Assembly (NCBI GenBank): GCA_949987705.1
Contig: OX465284.1
Coordinates: 65,519,470 to 65,583,469, forward strand
DNA: 64,000 bases
Reading direction: 5' to 3'
Source: Thereva unica
Taxonomy: Eukaryota > Arthropoda > Insecta > Diptera > Therevidae
In this document: piece after piece, positions 11,041 to 20,991 of the stretch
How positions within the stretch are numbered: position 1 is the first letter of the stretch
How the letters are laid out: each line of letters opens with the position of its first letter
The notes under the pieces: generated by a model
The model's input: the letters and a program-made list of their open reading frames with translations, nothing else
What the model was told of the DNA's origin: nothing
Databases searched by the model: none
Position numbers and translations under genes: made by a program

Positions 11041-11384
11041 TATATTAATACGCAAGCACTTTTTTTGTACAGCACTTTATTCGACTTCTACTAAACCGAT
11101 TTTGCTCAAACTGGTTTTATATGGAAGTCTTAGTCGTAAAGGTGTGCACAAAACAAGAATTAGTCATTTATCTCATTTCTGTCGCTCGGAAATGAGTATT
11201 GCATTTCCCAATATAAATAACAATAAGGTAGAAATTACGGTTAGCATATAAACAGGCGCATATAAAATTTATTATAATATTAATACGCAAGCACTATTTT
11301 TGTACAGATTTATTAACCAACTTTCTCTAAACAGATCTTGCTCAAATTGGTTTTATATGGAAGACGGAGTCGTAAAGGTGTGCA
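11041..11384. repeat. Diverged direct duplication, two ~110-bp units
   Basis: The segments 11041-11150 and 11276-11384 share TAATACGCAAGCACT, TTTTGTACAG, GCTCAAA(C/T)TGGTTTTATA and GTCGTAAAGGTGTGCA in the same order. About 125 bp of different sequence separates them. The units have clearly diverged, so this is an old duplication. Confidence 0.7.
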
Positions 11385-11395
11385 GAATATAAGTT

Positions 11396-12160
11396 TCATG
11401 TTTATACATTATGTTGTGTTTAAAACGGGTAAAAATTAGATAGAAGTGACATGTTAATTACGTCAGCAATGTGGAAAAGCGACAAGTGCATGAGTAGGAG
11501 ACATTCTGTTTGTGAATACAAGTTAATTGAACGTGTTATCAGTAAAGTGACTTTTTTCAATAATTTTGCTGAAAGTGATTGTGTTTTTTCGTATACCTTT
11601 TTGTTGAAGTTCATTTGCATTATTGCTGAGAACTCTAACAGCATTCTGCAGTGTTTCAACGAAAGGCATGTAATTTGTTTGTATTTGTTTTTAACATAAC
11701 GAATGAATGTAGTGAATTTTGAAATACATGAATTGTGTTTTTCATGATTATTTGCCCATTGATAATTTTTTAACAAATTCAGTACATCAAATATGTTAGT
11801 TGAATAAAATGCCCCGTCAAAGGACACTTATGGGAAGAACAGAAAATACAAGAAAAAGAGAAACACAATAGGTTGGTTTAAAGGCTATTAGGCTGGTTTA
11901 AGGAAACTCGGGCAACAATTGAAGGGTTCAAACAAACATATTTGGAAACATATGTACATCCACTTGAGTTTGAACTCCTTTTGAAAATAATGGGTGAAGG
12001 CCATGTATTTTGAAATGTACATACATATTTTGATTTTAATTTAATAAAAAAAGGAAACTTTTAATGTTTTGCACGTAATCGACAGATCATTCGACACGCC
12101 TATTAATGCATTTACAAATTTTATAATTTTAAATGACTAAAAACTGTATTATTCTCTTTC
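11396..12160. other. No gene recognised
   Basis: There is a minus-strand open frame (11420-11827, 135 codons), but its composition is Leu/Asn/Lys-rich with no motif. I regard it as chance. Confidence 0.4.
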
Positions 12161-12165
12161 TAAAT

Positions 12166-12700
12166 AAAGCATGCCTGTTCCGCATATGGAGATCAACGGT
12201 GATCTCTACTAACACCAAATTGCGGCTGTTCAACTCCAATGTTAAGGCAGTTCTTTTGTACGGTTGCGAAACATGGAAAGTCACCCAATTCATCACAGGG
12301 CGCCTACAAGTCTTCATCAACAGATGCCTTCGTCGTATCCTAAAAATCCGCTGGCAAAATAGAATTTCAAACGAAAAACTATGGCGCCGTGCCGGCCAAG
12401 AAAGGATAGACGACCAAATCAGGCGAAGGAAATGGAATTGGGTAGGCTACACCTTGCGACGCGAAAACGAAAATCTAGCCAAACAGGCCCTTGACTGGAA
12501 TCCGCAAGGTTCCCGTCGAGTAGGAAGATCTAGAACAACGTGGAGGAGAACCCTACTAGAAGAAGCCGCAACAACTGGGAGATCCTGGTCGAAGTTAAGA
12601 GCTGTCGCGCAAAGCAGAGTCCGCTGGAGGGCAACTGTTTCCGCCCTATGTCCCATGAGGGACTAACAGAGTTTAAAGAAGAAGAAGATTTTGTGGTCAA
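12166..12700 (+). pseudogene. 5'-truncated LINE, C-terminal part of ORF2 and 3' tail
   Basis: The frame to 12666 carries the C-terminal part of a non-LTR retrotransposon polymerase. Landmarks are LLYGCETW, INRCLRRILKIRW, ISNEKLWRRAGQE, RRKWNWVG, a WNPQGSRRVGRSR-type block and TWRR. The reverse transcriptase core and endonuclease are missing, so it is a dead 5'-truncated copy as LINE integration commonly makes. After the stop comes an AAGAAGAAGAAG tail instead of poly(A). The 3' 350 bp is nearly identical to the copy at 20226-20570. The LINE clade is not assigned with certainty. Confidence 0.85.
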
Positions 12701-12716
12701 ATTTTGACCACAGGGC

Positions 12717-14516
12717 GTTACTAGTATCGCTTATTGTGTTCTACTTATGATACCCTTTCAATTGATACACATGTCGAGGGAGTGGTGAAGAAATGGTAAT
12801 CCGCCTTCTTGAGACGGCCGCCATGGATTTAACGACATAACTTATTGTATTCTACTTATCATACCCTTTCATTTCATACCTATGTATGTCGAGGGGTGGT
12901 GAAGAAAATGGTAATGCGTCCTCTTGAGATGACCGCCGTGGATTATAGGGAATGCTACCTATGTCAAGGGGGTGGTGAAGAAAATGGTAATCCAGGGTGT
13001 CCCACATAAACTTACAAAGCGGCCGGCTGTGGATAGGTCTTAGATAGACGAACAAAAAATCGTATGGGTGGGGGGGGAAATCGTAACGGTTTAGCCGCTA
13101 GCGCGTTTTGAAGTTTTTTTTGCTAAAGTTTTACATATCACCCTGTATTTTTGTAACCGTATAAGCTTTTTTCATGGTTATGGTATCAGTGCACGCAGAA
13201 TTCCTCCACCTATCTACAACGGTAAAAACAATGGTCCTATCTTACCAACTTATGAATCGCCAAAGTCAAAATTTTGTTATTTTTTCACTAAAATTTCAAC
13301 TAAAACCACCTTTTGCTCCAAAAAATACGTGATAAACCAATATTTTTTTTTTTAAATTGGAAAGCTTGGACAATTTCCTATGAATAATGTAATACAACTT
13401 ATACGCTACGGCCTCCAGTTTTGAAGTTATAAGCACTTTTAATGTTGAAATTGGCTGTATTTCGTCCTTCTTTAGTACTTTTCCATCTGAGCTTTATCGA
13501 AAAGTACCATATAAGCACCAAATTAGGCAAATTTTAACATTAAAATTGCTTAAAACTTCAAAAGTAAAGGCCCTAGCGTAAAAGTTATGATACATTATTC
13601 ATAGGAAATTGTCCAAACTTTCCAATTTAAAAAAAAAATATTGGCGATTCATAACTCCAAAAGTTGGTAAGATAGGACCATTGTTTTTACCGTTATAGAT
13701 AGGTGGAGGAATTCTGCGTGCACTGGTACCATAACCATGAAAATAGGTTATACGGTTACAAAAATACAGGGTGATATGTAAAACTTTAGCAAAAAAAACT
13801 TCAAAACGCGCTAGCGGCTAAACCGTTACGATTTCCCCCCCCCCCACCCATACGATTTTTTGTTCGTCTATCTAAGACCTATCCACAGCCGGCCGCTTTG
13901 TAAGTTTATGTGGGACACCCTGTAGAGTATACTATATCGGTTATGGTATTTTACTTATGATAACCTTTCCATTGATACCCATGACGAGGGGGTGGTGAAG
14001 AAATGGTAATCCGCCCTCTTGAGACGGCCGCCATGTATCTAACGACATAGCTTATTGTATTCTACTTATCATACCCTTTCATTTGATACCTATGTATGTC
14101 GAGGGGTGGTGAAGAAAATGGTAATGCGTCCTCTTGAGATGACCGCCATGGATCTAACCATATATGCAGTATACTATATCGCTTATTGTATTCTACTTAT
14201 CATTCCCTTTCATTTGATACCCATGTCGAGGGGGTTGTGAAGAAAATGGTAATGCATCCTCTTGAGATGGCCGCGTGAATCTAACTATATATTAAGTATA
14301 CTATATTGCTTATTGTATGCTACTTATCATTCCCTTTCATTTGATACCCATGACGAGGCGGCTGTGAAGAAAATGGTAATCCACCCTCTTGAGATGACCG
14401 CAATGGATCTAACCATATATTGAGTATACTATATCGCTGATGGTATTCTACTTATGATACCCATGTCGAGGGGGTTGTGAAGAAATTGTAATCCGCCTTC
14501 TTGAGACGCGTACCAG
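12717..14516. repeat. Satellite of ~115-125-bp units, interrupted by a palindrome
   Basis: About eight units repeat the order TTCTACTTATCATACCCTTT, CATTTGATACCCATGTCGAG, GGTGAAGAAAATGGTAATCC, CCTCTTGAGATGACCGCC, then AACCATATATTGAGTATACT. Two and a half units lie left of the 930-bp element (12993-13922) and five to the right. The first two units and the pair at about 13928-14165 match each other more closely than neighbouring units match, which is a two-unit higher-order pattern. Short frames through the units are chance. Diverged units of the same family occur at 40440-40640. Confidence 0.85.
12993..13922. mobile_element. 930-bp near-perfect palindromic (foldback) element
   Basis: The left end starts CAGGGTGTCCCACATAAACT and the right end is its reverse complement. 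The arms agree almost base for base over at least 250 bp (blocks such as CGGCTGTGGATAGGTCTTAG and GATAGACGAACAAAAAATCG, differing in the length of a G run) and continue with gaps towards the middle near 13455. No protein is coded. Part of a satellite unit is missing at the junction, so insertion was not a clean duplication, or a deletion followed. Relatives lie at 4171-4623 and 52775-53130. Confidence 0.85.
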
Positions 14517-14519
14517 TTT

Positions 14520-14900
14520 AATATGAACGCTTTTTGTTAATCATCAAAATTATGGGGAATGCTATCTGACATCAACAGTGCTGAATTCTTCTAACTTGTG
14601 ACGAATATGTCATATTTTTAGAAATAAATTACAGTTACGAACTCGGCAAAAGTAGTAATCAGTATTTCAAAATTTTACTGTGCATCCGTACTATGAACTA
14701 CATATGTTTTTTGCAGTACCGAACGCTGTTTTTTACAGTACCTAAGTTGTGACTAACTACTTTCATATGAACACATTTTGTTAATCATCTAATCCATCTG
14801 GCATCAATAGTGCGAGTAAACACATTTCGACTAACTAGTAGCGCCATCTCATTGATGGAGAAATTGAAATAGCTTATAACGCCATCTGATAGAATAATTT
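14520..14900. repeat. Diverged direct repeats next to the satellite
   Basis: The segments 14519-14582 and 14763-14815 share ATATGAACRCWTTTTGTTAA followed by TCATC and TCTGRCATCAAYAGTGC, about 240 bp apart. They are not part of the satellite unit. The origin is unknown. Confidence 0.5.
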
Positions 14901-15070
14901 TGAGTACCCACTTTTTTAGACTGAAGGAGAACAAAAAGTTCGTTTCGAAATGTAAAGAATGTAAAAATAAAGAAAACGAAGAATGATAGGAACAAAACTC
15001 ATGGAATAATAAATTATTTATATTGTGGTTATCGGTTACAAATTAAAAATTACTTATGCTGCTTATAAAA

Positions 15071-15473
15071 TGTGACTAAGCTACCTTGGCGATGGGCATG
15101 TGGTGCAACTGTTATTACCGTTAGCGAGACTGCACTGTATATGCATATATACAGCAATATAGCGCTACAGTACACTATAACTTTGAAACGGTATATGAAA
15201 AAAAAGTTTTGCGTTAAAAAAATATTTTCAGGACAAAAAAGTGGAAAAACACTTTTTTTGAGACTTTAGCGGCACCTACTGTGTACACTTCTCGTTATAC
15301 AACATCGCGCCAATGACAAAAATTGTAGATCGCAACGTCCTATACATTTTTTGTTCAATAAATTTTCCTGTAAAATGCATACAAACCGAGAAAAACGCAT
15401 TTCAAAATTTTTTGAGTTTTCCAAAAAACTGCTAACAGTTGCACATGCCCATCGCGAACATAGCTTAGTCACA
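15071..15473. mobile_element. 403-bp MITE, TGTGACTAAGC termini
   Basis: Inverted ends TGTGACTAAGCTA are followed in both arms by CGATGGGCATGTG and GCAACTGTTA, giving imperfect arms of about 55 bp. The interior is A/T-rich and non-coding. The target-site duplication is not clear. Confidence 0.65.
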
Positions 15474-16298
15474 TCATTTTTCAACAAACAAAACACCTTT
15501 CACAGTTTTGGCAGTTTTCTCACTGAAACTATTTTTTCATGACAGATTTACTGTACTAATAGCATTTTTTCCGGTTTCATTCTTTTAAAGTTAGAACACA
15601 ACAAAATGTCGCATTTAATTTTGCAATAATTGTTCATAATTGCAAAAATAAGAAAGGAGCGGAATTTTTTAATGGCTGGAGACTTATACACAGAGCTTTT
15701 ACGACAATTTAAAAAAAGTTCGAAGACAATACGACCTGTTACTCGGAATTCCGCTATACTGCACTATTAAGGTAATATTGCATGGCGTTAAGCCTTAGCG
15801 ACACGTCATCTCTGACGGTGTCCCTAGGGGCTAATTTTATCACCCGCTTTCGTAGTTTTTGTTTAAAAACTTCATCTCAAATTACTGACTGAAGTATATT
15901 TCCGCTATTTTAATGAGTTTGTTTAAATAAAATGCACTATTTATAAAAATAACACCTTTTAAAATAAACATGGTCATAAAACCCTAAGAGTTGTTTTTCG
16001 ACACGACGAAGGAATAAATGCAATTAAGGAATTTCCATGTTTTATGACGCAAAAAGCAATATTCTATAAAGAAAAATATATATAAGAGGTAGGAATCAAT
16101 TACGGCTAAGAATCGTATTGTTTTTTTAAAAAAAGGGTCGCATAAAATAGTGCTTTAATTCCCAACACTCTCCTTTTTTGTAAACTTTATAGCTTCGCTG
16201 ATAACGCGTTCCTCATACGGCCCCAATAAATAAAGGCGGTAGCCCAATCACGGCTTTATTCGCGTTTACACGCTTTGACGTTGATATTCGGTTGTGCG
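15474..16298. other. No gene recognised
   Basis: AT-rich, with no frame or repeat that I can support. Confidence 0.4.
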
Positions 16299-16916
16299 CA
16301 CTGACATATAGTAATGGACTGCTAAATGAGCAAAATCCCATACAAAAAAAATGGCACCAAAAACTATTCCTGCCTCGCTCCCACGTTAAATCCCAATGAA
16401 CTGTAATCGTCAGCGCATGTCAGCGATATAAACATAATTTGAAAAAAAAAAAAAAAAAAAAATAGACAGGTATAGTTTTCGTTCTTTTGTCTCACTCTTG
16501 AGCTATTTTGAAAACTTCATTAAACAGGGGAAATAACCGTCACGGTTTTGGAATAAATACATTTATTTAATGATAAAAACTGCTAATAAATAAAAATTAG
16601 TGATGGAAATCTGTTTCCGTTAATTATAACAAACATCTTATCACTTATTTTCTCCTAAATTCGAAGAAATTTTGTTTGTTTGCATGAAAAAGGTTTTCTA
16701 TTTCTGGAGAAAAATGGTGCCATTCAGCATCGTCAATCAGCAGTCCATTACTATGGCTGTGTTCCGAAATAGAGCCCAGCATACCGGACAGTGCTTATGT
16801 CGGCTTAAATCGCACCCAATTGGTATTGAAAATACAGAATCGGGTGCGATTTAAGACGTCATTAGCACTGGCCGGTATACTGGCTTCTATTTGGGAACAC
16901 ACCCTATATGTCAGTG
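16299..16916. mobile_element. hAT-type non-autonomous element carrying a nested MITE
   Basis: The left end is CACTGACATATAGTAATGGA followed by CTGCT. The right end is its reverse complement, interrupted by the insertion at 16754-16904. The flanks are GTTGTGCG (16291-16298) and GTTGTGTG (16917-16924), an 8-bp duplication with one mismatch. A run of about 25 A bases lies at 16440. No transposase is coded. Confidence 0.7.
16754..16904. mobile_element. 151-bp TA-inserting MITE inside a terminal repeat
   Basis: The ends GGCTGTGTTCCGAAATAGA and, inverted, GGTGTGTTCCCAAATAGA make arms of about 65 bp that also share CAGYATACCGG and CTTAAATCGCACCC. TA flanks both sides (16752-16753 and 16905-16906). 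The host's uninterrupted left terminal repeat shows the empty site as CATTACTATATGTCAG, so the insertion is confirmed within the window. It is consistent with a Tc1/mariner-mobilised MITE. Confidence 0.85.
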
Positions 16917-17315
16917 GTTGTGTGTAATTGGAATCAAGCTATCCCCCATTCACGACTTTGCAGCGTTTGTCGACCAACTTTCAACTTTTCTTTCCCCTTT
17001 TCGCGCGTTAGAAGGCGTTGAAAATTTTAAAACTGTCGAATTATGATTTGAGAGGAAATTAGCATTTTAAATTTATTTCGCCGCGGCAAAACAACACAAT
17101 CTATTTTTGAGATTCTTATGAAAAGTTTTGAAAGAAAAATAAATAGAACTGTACTGAATATTATGTAAAATTTTTCTGTACCTACTGTATTAAATATTGA
17201 ATATTAAATGTTTTAAAAAAAATTACCTTAAAAAAGTAAAACAATTACGTTGTAAGGTGTCTTATCCCGAATTTTTCGCACTGATTGTATATTCTTCCGA
17301 GTTCTATTTACTATA

Positions 17316-17630
17316 CCAAAATATTTTCAACACAAGATGAGAAATCAATTTGAACATGCCAAGGTAATTTTGTTGTACTTAATATAACTATACTAAAAAT
17401 GTAAATGGTTTACATAAAGTTTGCGTGAATTCAACTCTGCATTGTAATAGAGGATGCGCATAATTTTTTTAAGTTTTTTTTTCTTTTGGAAGTATTTTTG
17501 CAAATGCTGAGTTAGATTTATTCAAACTTTATGTAAACCATTTACATTTTTAGTATAGTTATATTAAGTACAACAAAATTACCTTGGCATGTTCAAATTG
17601 ATTTCTCATCTTGTGTTGAAAATATTTTGG
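17316..17630. mobile_element. 315-bp MITE with 108-bp perfect inverted repeats
   Basis: The arms 17316-17423 and 17523-17630 are exact reverse complements by eye, starting CCAAAATATTTTCAACACAA. The 99-bp centre is unrelated. It sits at a TATA/TA site in the left arm of the Tc1/mariner relic. The uninterrupted right arm at about 18510-18525 shows the empty site. Perfect arms imply a recent insertion. The superfamily is probably Tc1/mariner, judged only by the TA-type target. Confidence 0.85.
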
Positions 17631-17644
17631 TATATACCTTTACA

Positions 17645-17885
17645 AGTTCAAATTGAGACTAAACAATTTCAAATTGAGACTAAACAATTTCAAATTGAGA
17701 CTAAACAATTTCAAATTGAGACTAAACAATTTCTAATTGAGACTAAACAATTTCAAAATGGGACTAAACAATTTCAAAATGGGACTAAACAATTTCAAAT
17801 TGAGACTAAACAATTTCAAATTGAGACTAAACAATTTCAAAATGGGACTAAACAATTTCAAAATGGGACTAAACAATTTCAGAAT
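17645..17885. repeat. Left 21-bp subterminal array, 11 copies
   Basis: The unit is CAAATTGAGACTAAACAATTT with a variant having AAATGGGACT. The core CAATTTCAAATTG spanning two units is self-complementary. Unit order (plain, then pairs of GGG variants) suggests blocks were duplicated. The open frames through it are repeat translations. Confidence 0.9.
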
Positions 17886-18063
17886 GATAATTAAAAAAAT
17901 GTTAGTGACAATAAATGTTTTATTCGAAGAAACTAAAAGGATTACAAATTATTAATAAGTTAATTAAAAACTCATATCTACCATGTTTATTGCGTCTGGT
18001 ATAAATTTTTGAATGTGAGCTATGTTCCGGATGCAACTAGGAACATTAATTAGTTGGTTTAGT

Positions 18064-18330
18064 TTAGTTTTCTCGAATAATACTTTCTAGCCGACGAAAT
18101 AGACGAAATTCGGTTTGCGTCAAATTTGATTTGTTCTCACCAGCGAGGATTTGCGGCATTTGAATACTTAAATCACTTTTGACGCCAGCTTTCAGGCTTG
18201 ACCAAGTATATTCAATTGCATTGAACATTGGGCTATATGGACCAAGTCTTAGTAGACCATTATTAAGAAATTCACCTTTTTGAAAAATCTCCTCAATGGC
18301 GGCATGACATGGAGCATTATCAATTCCCAT
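18064..18330 (-). pseudogene. C-terminal DDE transposase fragment
   Basis: The frame contains DNAPCH, which includes the second catalytic Asp, and LGPYSPMFNAIEYTWSSLK, which holds the third acidic residue (E) and the usual YSPxxNxIE pattern of IS630-Tc1-mariner enzymes. The N-terminal DNA-binding part and first catalytic Asp are absent. Upstream the frame runs straight into the 21-bp array. It stops at 18064, with family-like sequence continuing in another frame toward about 17960, so at least one frameshift is likely. Non-functional. Confidence 0.8.
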
Positions 18331-18500
18331 TTTGAAATTGTTTAGTCTCAATTTGAAATTGTTTAGTCTCAATTAGAAATTGTTTAGTCTCAATTTGAAA
18401 TTGTTTAGCCTCAATTTGAAATTGTTTAGTCTCAATTTGAAATTGTTTAGTCTCAATTTGAAATTGTTTAGCCTCAAATAGAAATTGTTTAGTCTCAATT
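18331..18500. repeat. Right 21-bp subterminal array, 8 copies
   Basis: This is the inverted counterpart of the array at 17645-17885, with the same unit read as AAATTGTTTAGTCTCAATTTG. It abuts the transposase fragment directly. The unequal copy number shows that the two arms evolve independently. Confidence 0.9.
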
Positions 18501-18796
18501 TGAACTTGTAAAGGTATAGTAAATAGAACTCGGAAAAATATACAATCAGTGCGAAAAATTCGGGATAAGACACCTTACAACGTAATTGTTTTACTTTTTT
18601 AAGGTAATTTTTTTTAAAACATTTAATATTCAATATTTAATACAGTACAGAAAAATTTTACATAATATTCAGTACAGAAAAACCGTAACACGCAAAATAT
18701 TATAGTAATAAGCACATATCCAATGATTATTAGAATGTATTATCTTAATATGATTTTCATACGATTTACAAGGGATAATGGTGTTAGGCCAGTATC

Positions 18797-18940
18797 CTAA
18801 ACTTGGAGGTTGTATATGTCATAATGAGACACTTTTCTCAAAAGGTCTGCAAACAAATTGACATGTTCATCTTCTAACCAAGTATCGCCAATTATTTCAC
18901 TTTTCAGACGATTCATGTTTTGTTCTTGTTTTTGCGCCAT
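18797..18940 (-). CDS. Short frame resembling N-part of a C48-type protease
   Basis: This 47-codon frame starts ATG at 18940 and ends TAG at 18797. Its middle reads IIGDTWLEDEHVNLFADLL, close to the WLxDxxVNxxxxLL entry motif of Ulp1/C48 cysteine proteases, which also occur in several DNA transposons. The His, Asp and Cys catalytic residues of that family lie further on and are not found here. It may be a decayed exon of a transposon-encoded protease. The similarity is from motif memory and could be chance. Confidence 0.3.
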   Translation of the reverse strand: MAQKQEQNMNRLKSEIIGDTWLEDEHVNLFADLLRKVSHYDIYNLQV

Positions 18941-19199
18941 AGTTAACAAATAAAAAAATAAAATATTAAAAAAACTTACCTTACCTTAAATTTAAAAATG
19001 TTCTGTGACTTTATTTAGAATTTAATGAACTTGTGTTCGTCGGTTCATAGTGAAAACTGTAAACAAAAAAAAAACAAAATTCTTCGGTTCCTAAAACCAT
19101 TAAACTGCAAAAACAAAATGAAAAAAGTGCGCGCACCGTCTGTGTCATACAAATACATAAGACAAAAGGCGACCCATGATGTACATGTGCATCATCCGA

Positions 19200-20570
19200 C
19201 GCAAGGTGTCGCTCTCAGCGGTGGCAACGAAAGCGAAATTCAGAGCGGCCCTTGATCTCTCTGTCTTCTGCCAGAGTTAAATCCAGCATCGGTTATGTCC
19301 AAAGAAACCAGCAACACTGGATCTCGGACACAACCTGGCAAAAAATAGAACGCAGGAGAGCCCTAAAAAATAACGTAAACTCTACAAGCGACCCCGAAAG
19401 ACGTTACCAACTTGAACGGGAATACTCCCAATTACACCGGGAAGTAAAGAGAAGTGTCCGGCGTGATAAAAGGCAGCAGATAAATGAGCTCGCAGAAAAA
19501 GCGGAAAACGCGGCAAACACAGGCAACAGTAAGGTGCTGTACCAAATCACTAAACAGCTCTCGGGAAAGCACTCTACTAAAAAGCATGCCGTTAAGAGTG
19601 CGGATGGAAGGCTGGCTGTGCAGCGACGAGGAGCAGCTCCAAAGATGGAGAGATTACTTCTTCGCCGCCCTGAATGGTTCATTTACACAGGAACCTCAGG
19701 AAACCAGCAACAATGTACAGCCAATTCGAATCACCACCCGGGCCCCATCCAAGACGGAAATAGTAACCGCAATTCATGCGATGGCCAATGGTAAAGCAGC
19801 TGGAAAAGATGGCATCCCGCCAGAATTGTTGAAAGCCGACTCAAGCCTCATAGCAGATGCGCTTCAGCCAATCCTACAAATAGCATGGAACACCTGTACC
19901 TTTCCGGAGGATTGGACGGAAGGTATCATAGTCAAAATACCAAAAAAGGGGGACCTAACAATATGCGACAACTGGAGAGGCATCTGTTTACTATCTACTG
20001 TGGGCAAAATTTTGTCCCACATATTACTATCTAGGATAAGTGAGGCAGTAGACCGAACGCTTAGGAGGCAGCAGGCCGGATTCAGGGAGGGCCGCTCATG
20101 TATTGATCATATCAACACCTTACGAATTATAGTGGAGCAGTCTACTGAATTCCGATCCCCCCTTTACCTTGCTTTCGTAGATTATGAGAAAGCGTTCGAC
20201 TCGGTCAATAAAGCTGATGGAAATCAGATGCCTTCGTCGTATCCTAAAAATCCGCTGGCAAGATAGAATTTCAAACGAAGAACTATGGCGCCGTGCCGGC
20301 CAAGAAAGGATAGACGACCAAATCAGGCGAAGGAAATGGAATTGGGTAGGCCACACCTTGCGACGCGAAAACGAAAATCTAGCCAAACAGGCCCTTGACT
20401 GGAATCCGCAAGGATCCCGTCGAGTAGGACGACCTAGAACAACGTGGAGGAGAACCCTACTAGCAGAAGCCGCAACAACTGGGAGATCCTGGTCGGAGCT
20501 GAGAGCTGTCGCGCAAAACAGAGTCCGCTGGAGGGCAACTGTTTCCGCCCTATGTCCCATGAGGGCTTAA
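19200..20570 (+). pseudogene. LINE ORF2 with frameshift and internal RT deletion
   Basis: The plus-strand sequence runs from the post-endonuclease linker (RNQQHWISDTTWQKI) through one frameshift near 19610 into a reverse transcriptase. RT landmarks are AAGKDGIPPELL, IPKKGD, NWRGICLLSTVGK, QAGFREGRSCIDHI and VDYEKAFDSVN. Directly after this (about 20206-20226) it jumps to the C-terminal block RCLRRILKIRW and ends WRATVSALCPMRA. The palm part with the catalytic YxDD box, several hundred codons, is missing. The 3' part is nearly identical to that at 12317-12666. It cannot make a working enzyme. Confidence 0.88.
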
Positions 20571-20991
20571 AGGAGCGCAATGATGAGAGAGACACAGTGA
20601 GCGGCGAGCCCAAACTCCGGTAAAGACAGTCGCGCAGCGCTTCATCCATTTTCATTTTTCTCTTTGTTTTTTATCCTTACCACGGTCGGGTCGCTTGCGC
20701 GACCCTTGATATGTGAAAAAACAACATTTTTTCGTGCTGATGCTATGAATGTGATTGGGTCCAATGCCGACGGCGCGTTATACGCGACAAGCGCTTCGTG
20801 TTCGTTGACGTCCGTTGAAGGTTCTTTCATAACGTCAGCACGACAAAAATGATGTTTTCTAAATACATATAAGGATATTTTGTATGCACTTGCAATAAAC
20901 CAAGCCCCTCTCCATTACAGGCCATGAAGTTCTCTCTTGAACTAATCCAACCATAGCTGAAGTAGGTCCACAAAATCTGACATTTGGTTAG
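20571..20991. other. No gene recognised
   Basis: A small GC-rich inverted repeat (GGGTCGCTTGCGCGACCC, about 20688-20705) is the only feature. Short open frames on both strands show no motif. Confidence 0.4.

Larger units (their letters stand above)
17154..18672. mobile_element. IS630-Tc1-mariner relic with arrays in both arms
   Basis: Inverted ends CTGAATATTATGTAAAATTT are flanked by TA on both sides (17152-17153 and 18673-18674). The arms then share ACGTTGTAAGGTGTCTTATC, CGAATTTTTCGCACTGATTG and CCGAGTTCTATTTACTATAC over about 160 bp with very few differences. Each arm leads into a 21-bp tandem array, 11 copies on the left and 8 on the right. Between the arrays lies the 3' part of a DDE transposase gene on the minus strand. 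The left arm is split by a 315-bp MITE. The transposase is incomplete, so the element cannot move on its own. Confidence 0.8.

Noticed and set aside
14055..14240. Frame with repeated YHTLSFDT / IIPFHLIP segments
   Set aside because: It is satellite DNA translated; frames shift from unit to unit.
12717..14516. CRISPR-like array
   Set aside because: The units are contiguous 115-125-bp satellite repeats without distinct spacers, and the window is eukaryotic.
17589..17955. Protein-like repeats of QIETKQF / MRLNNFK
   Set aside because: They are the 21-bp DNA array read in different frames, present in both orientations with no start context.
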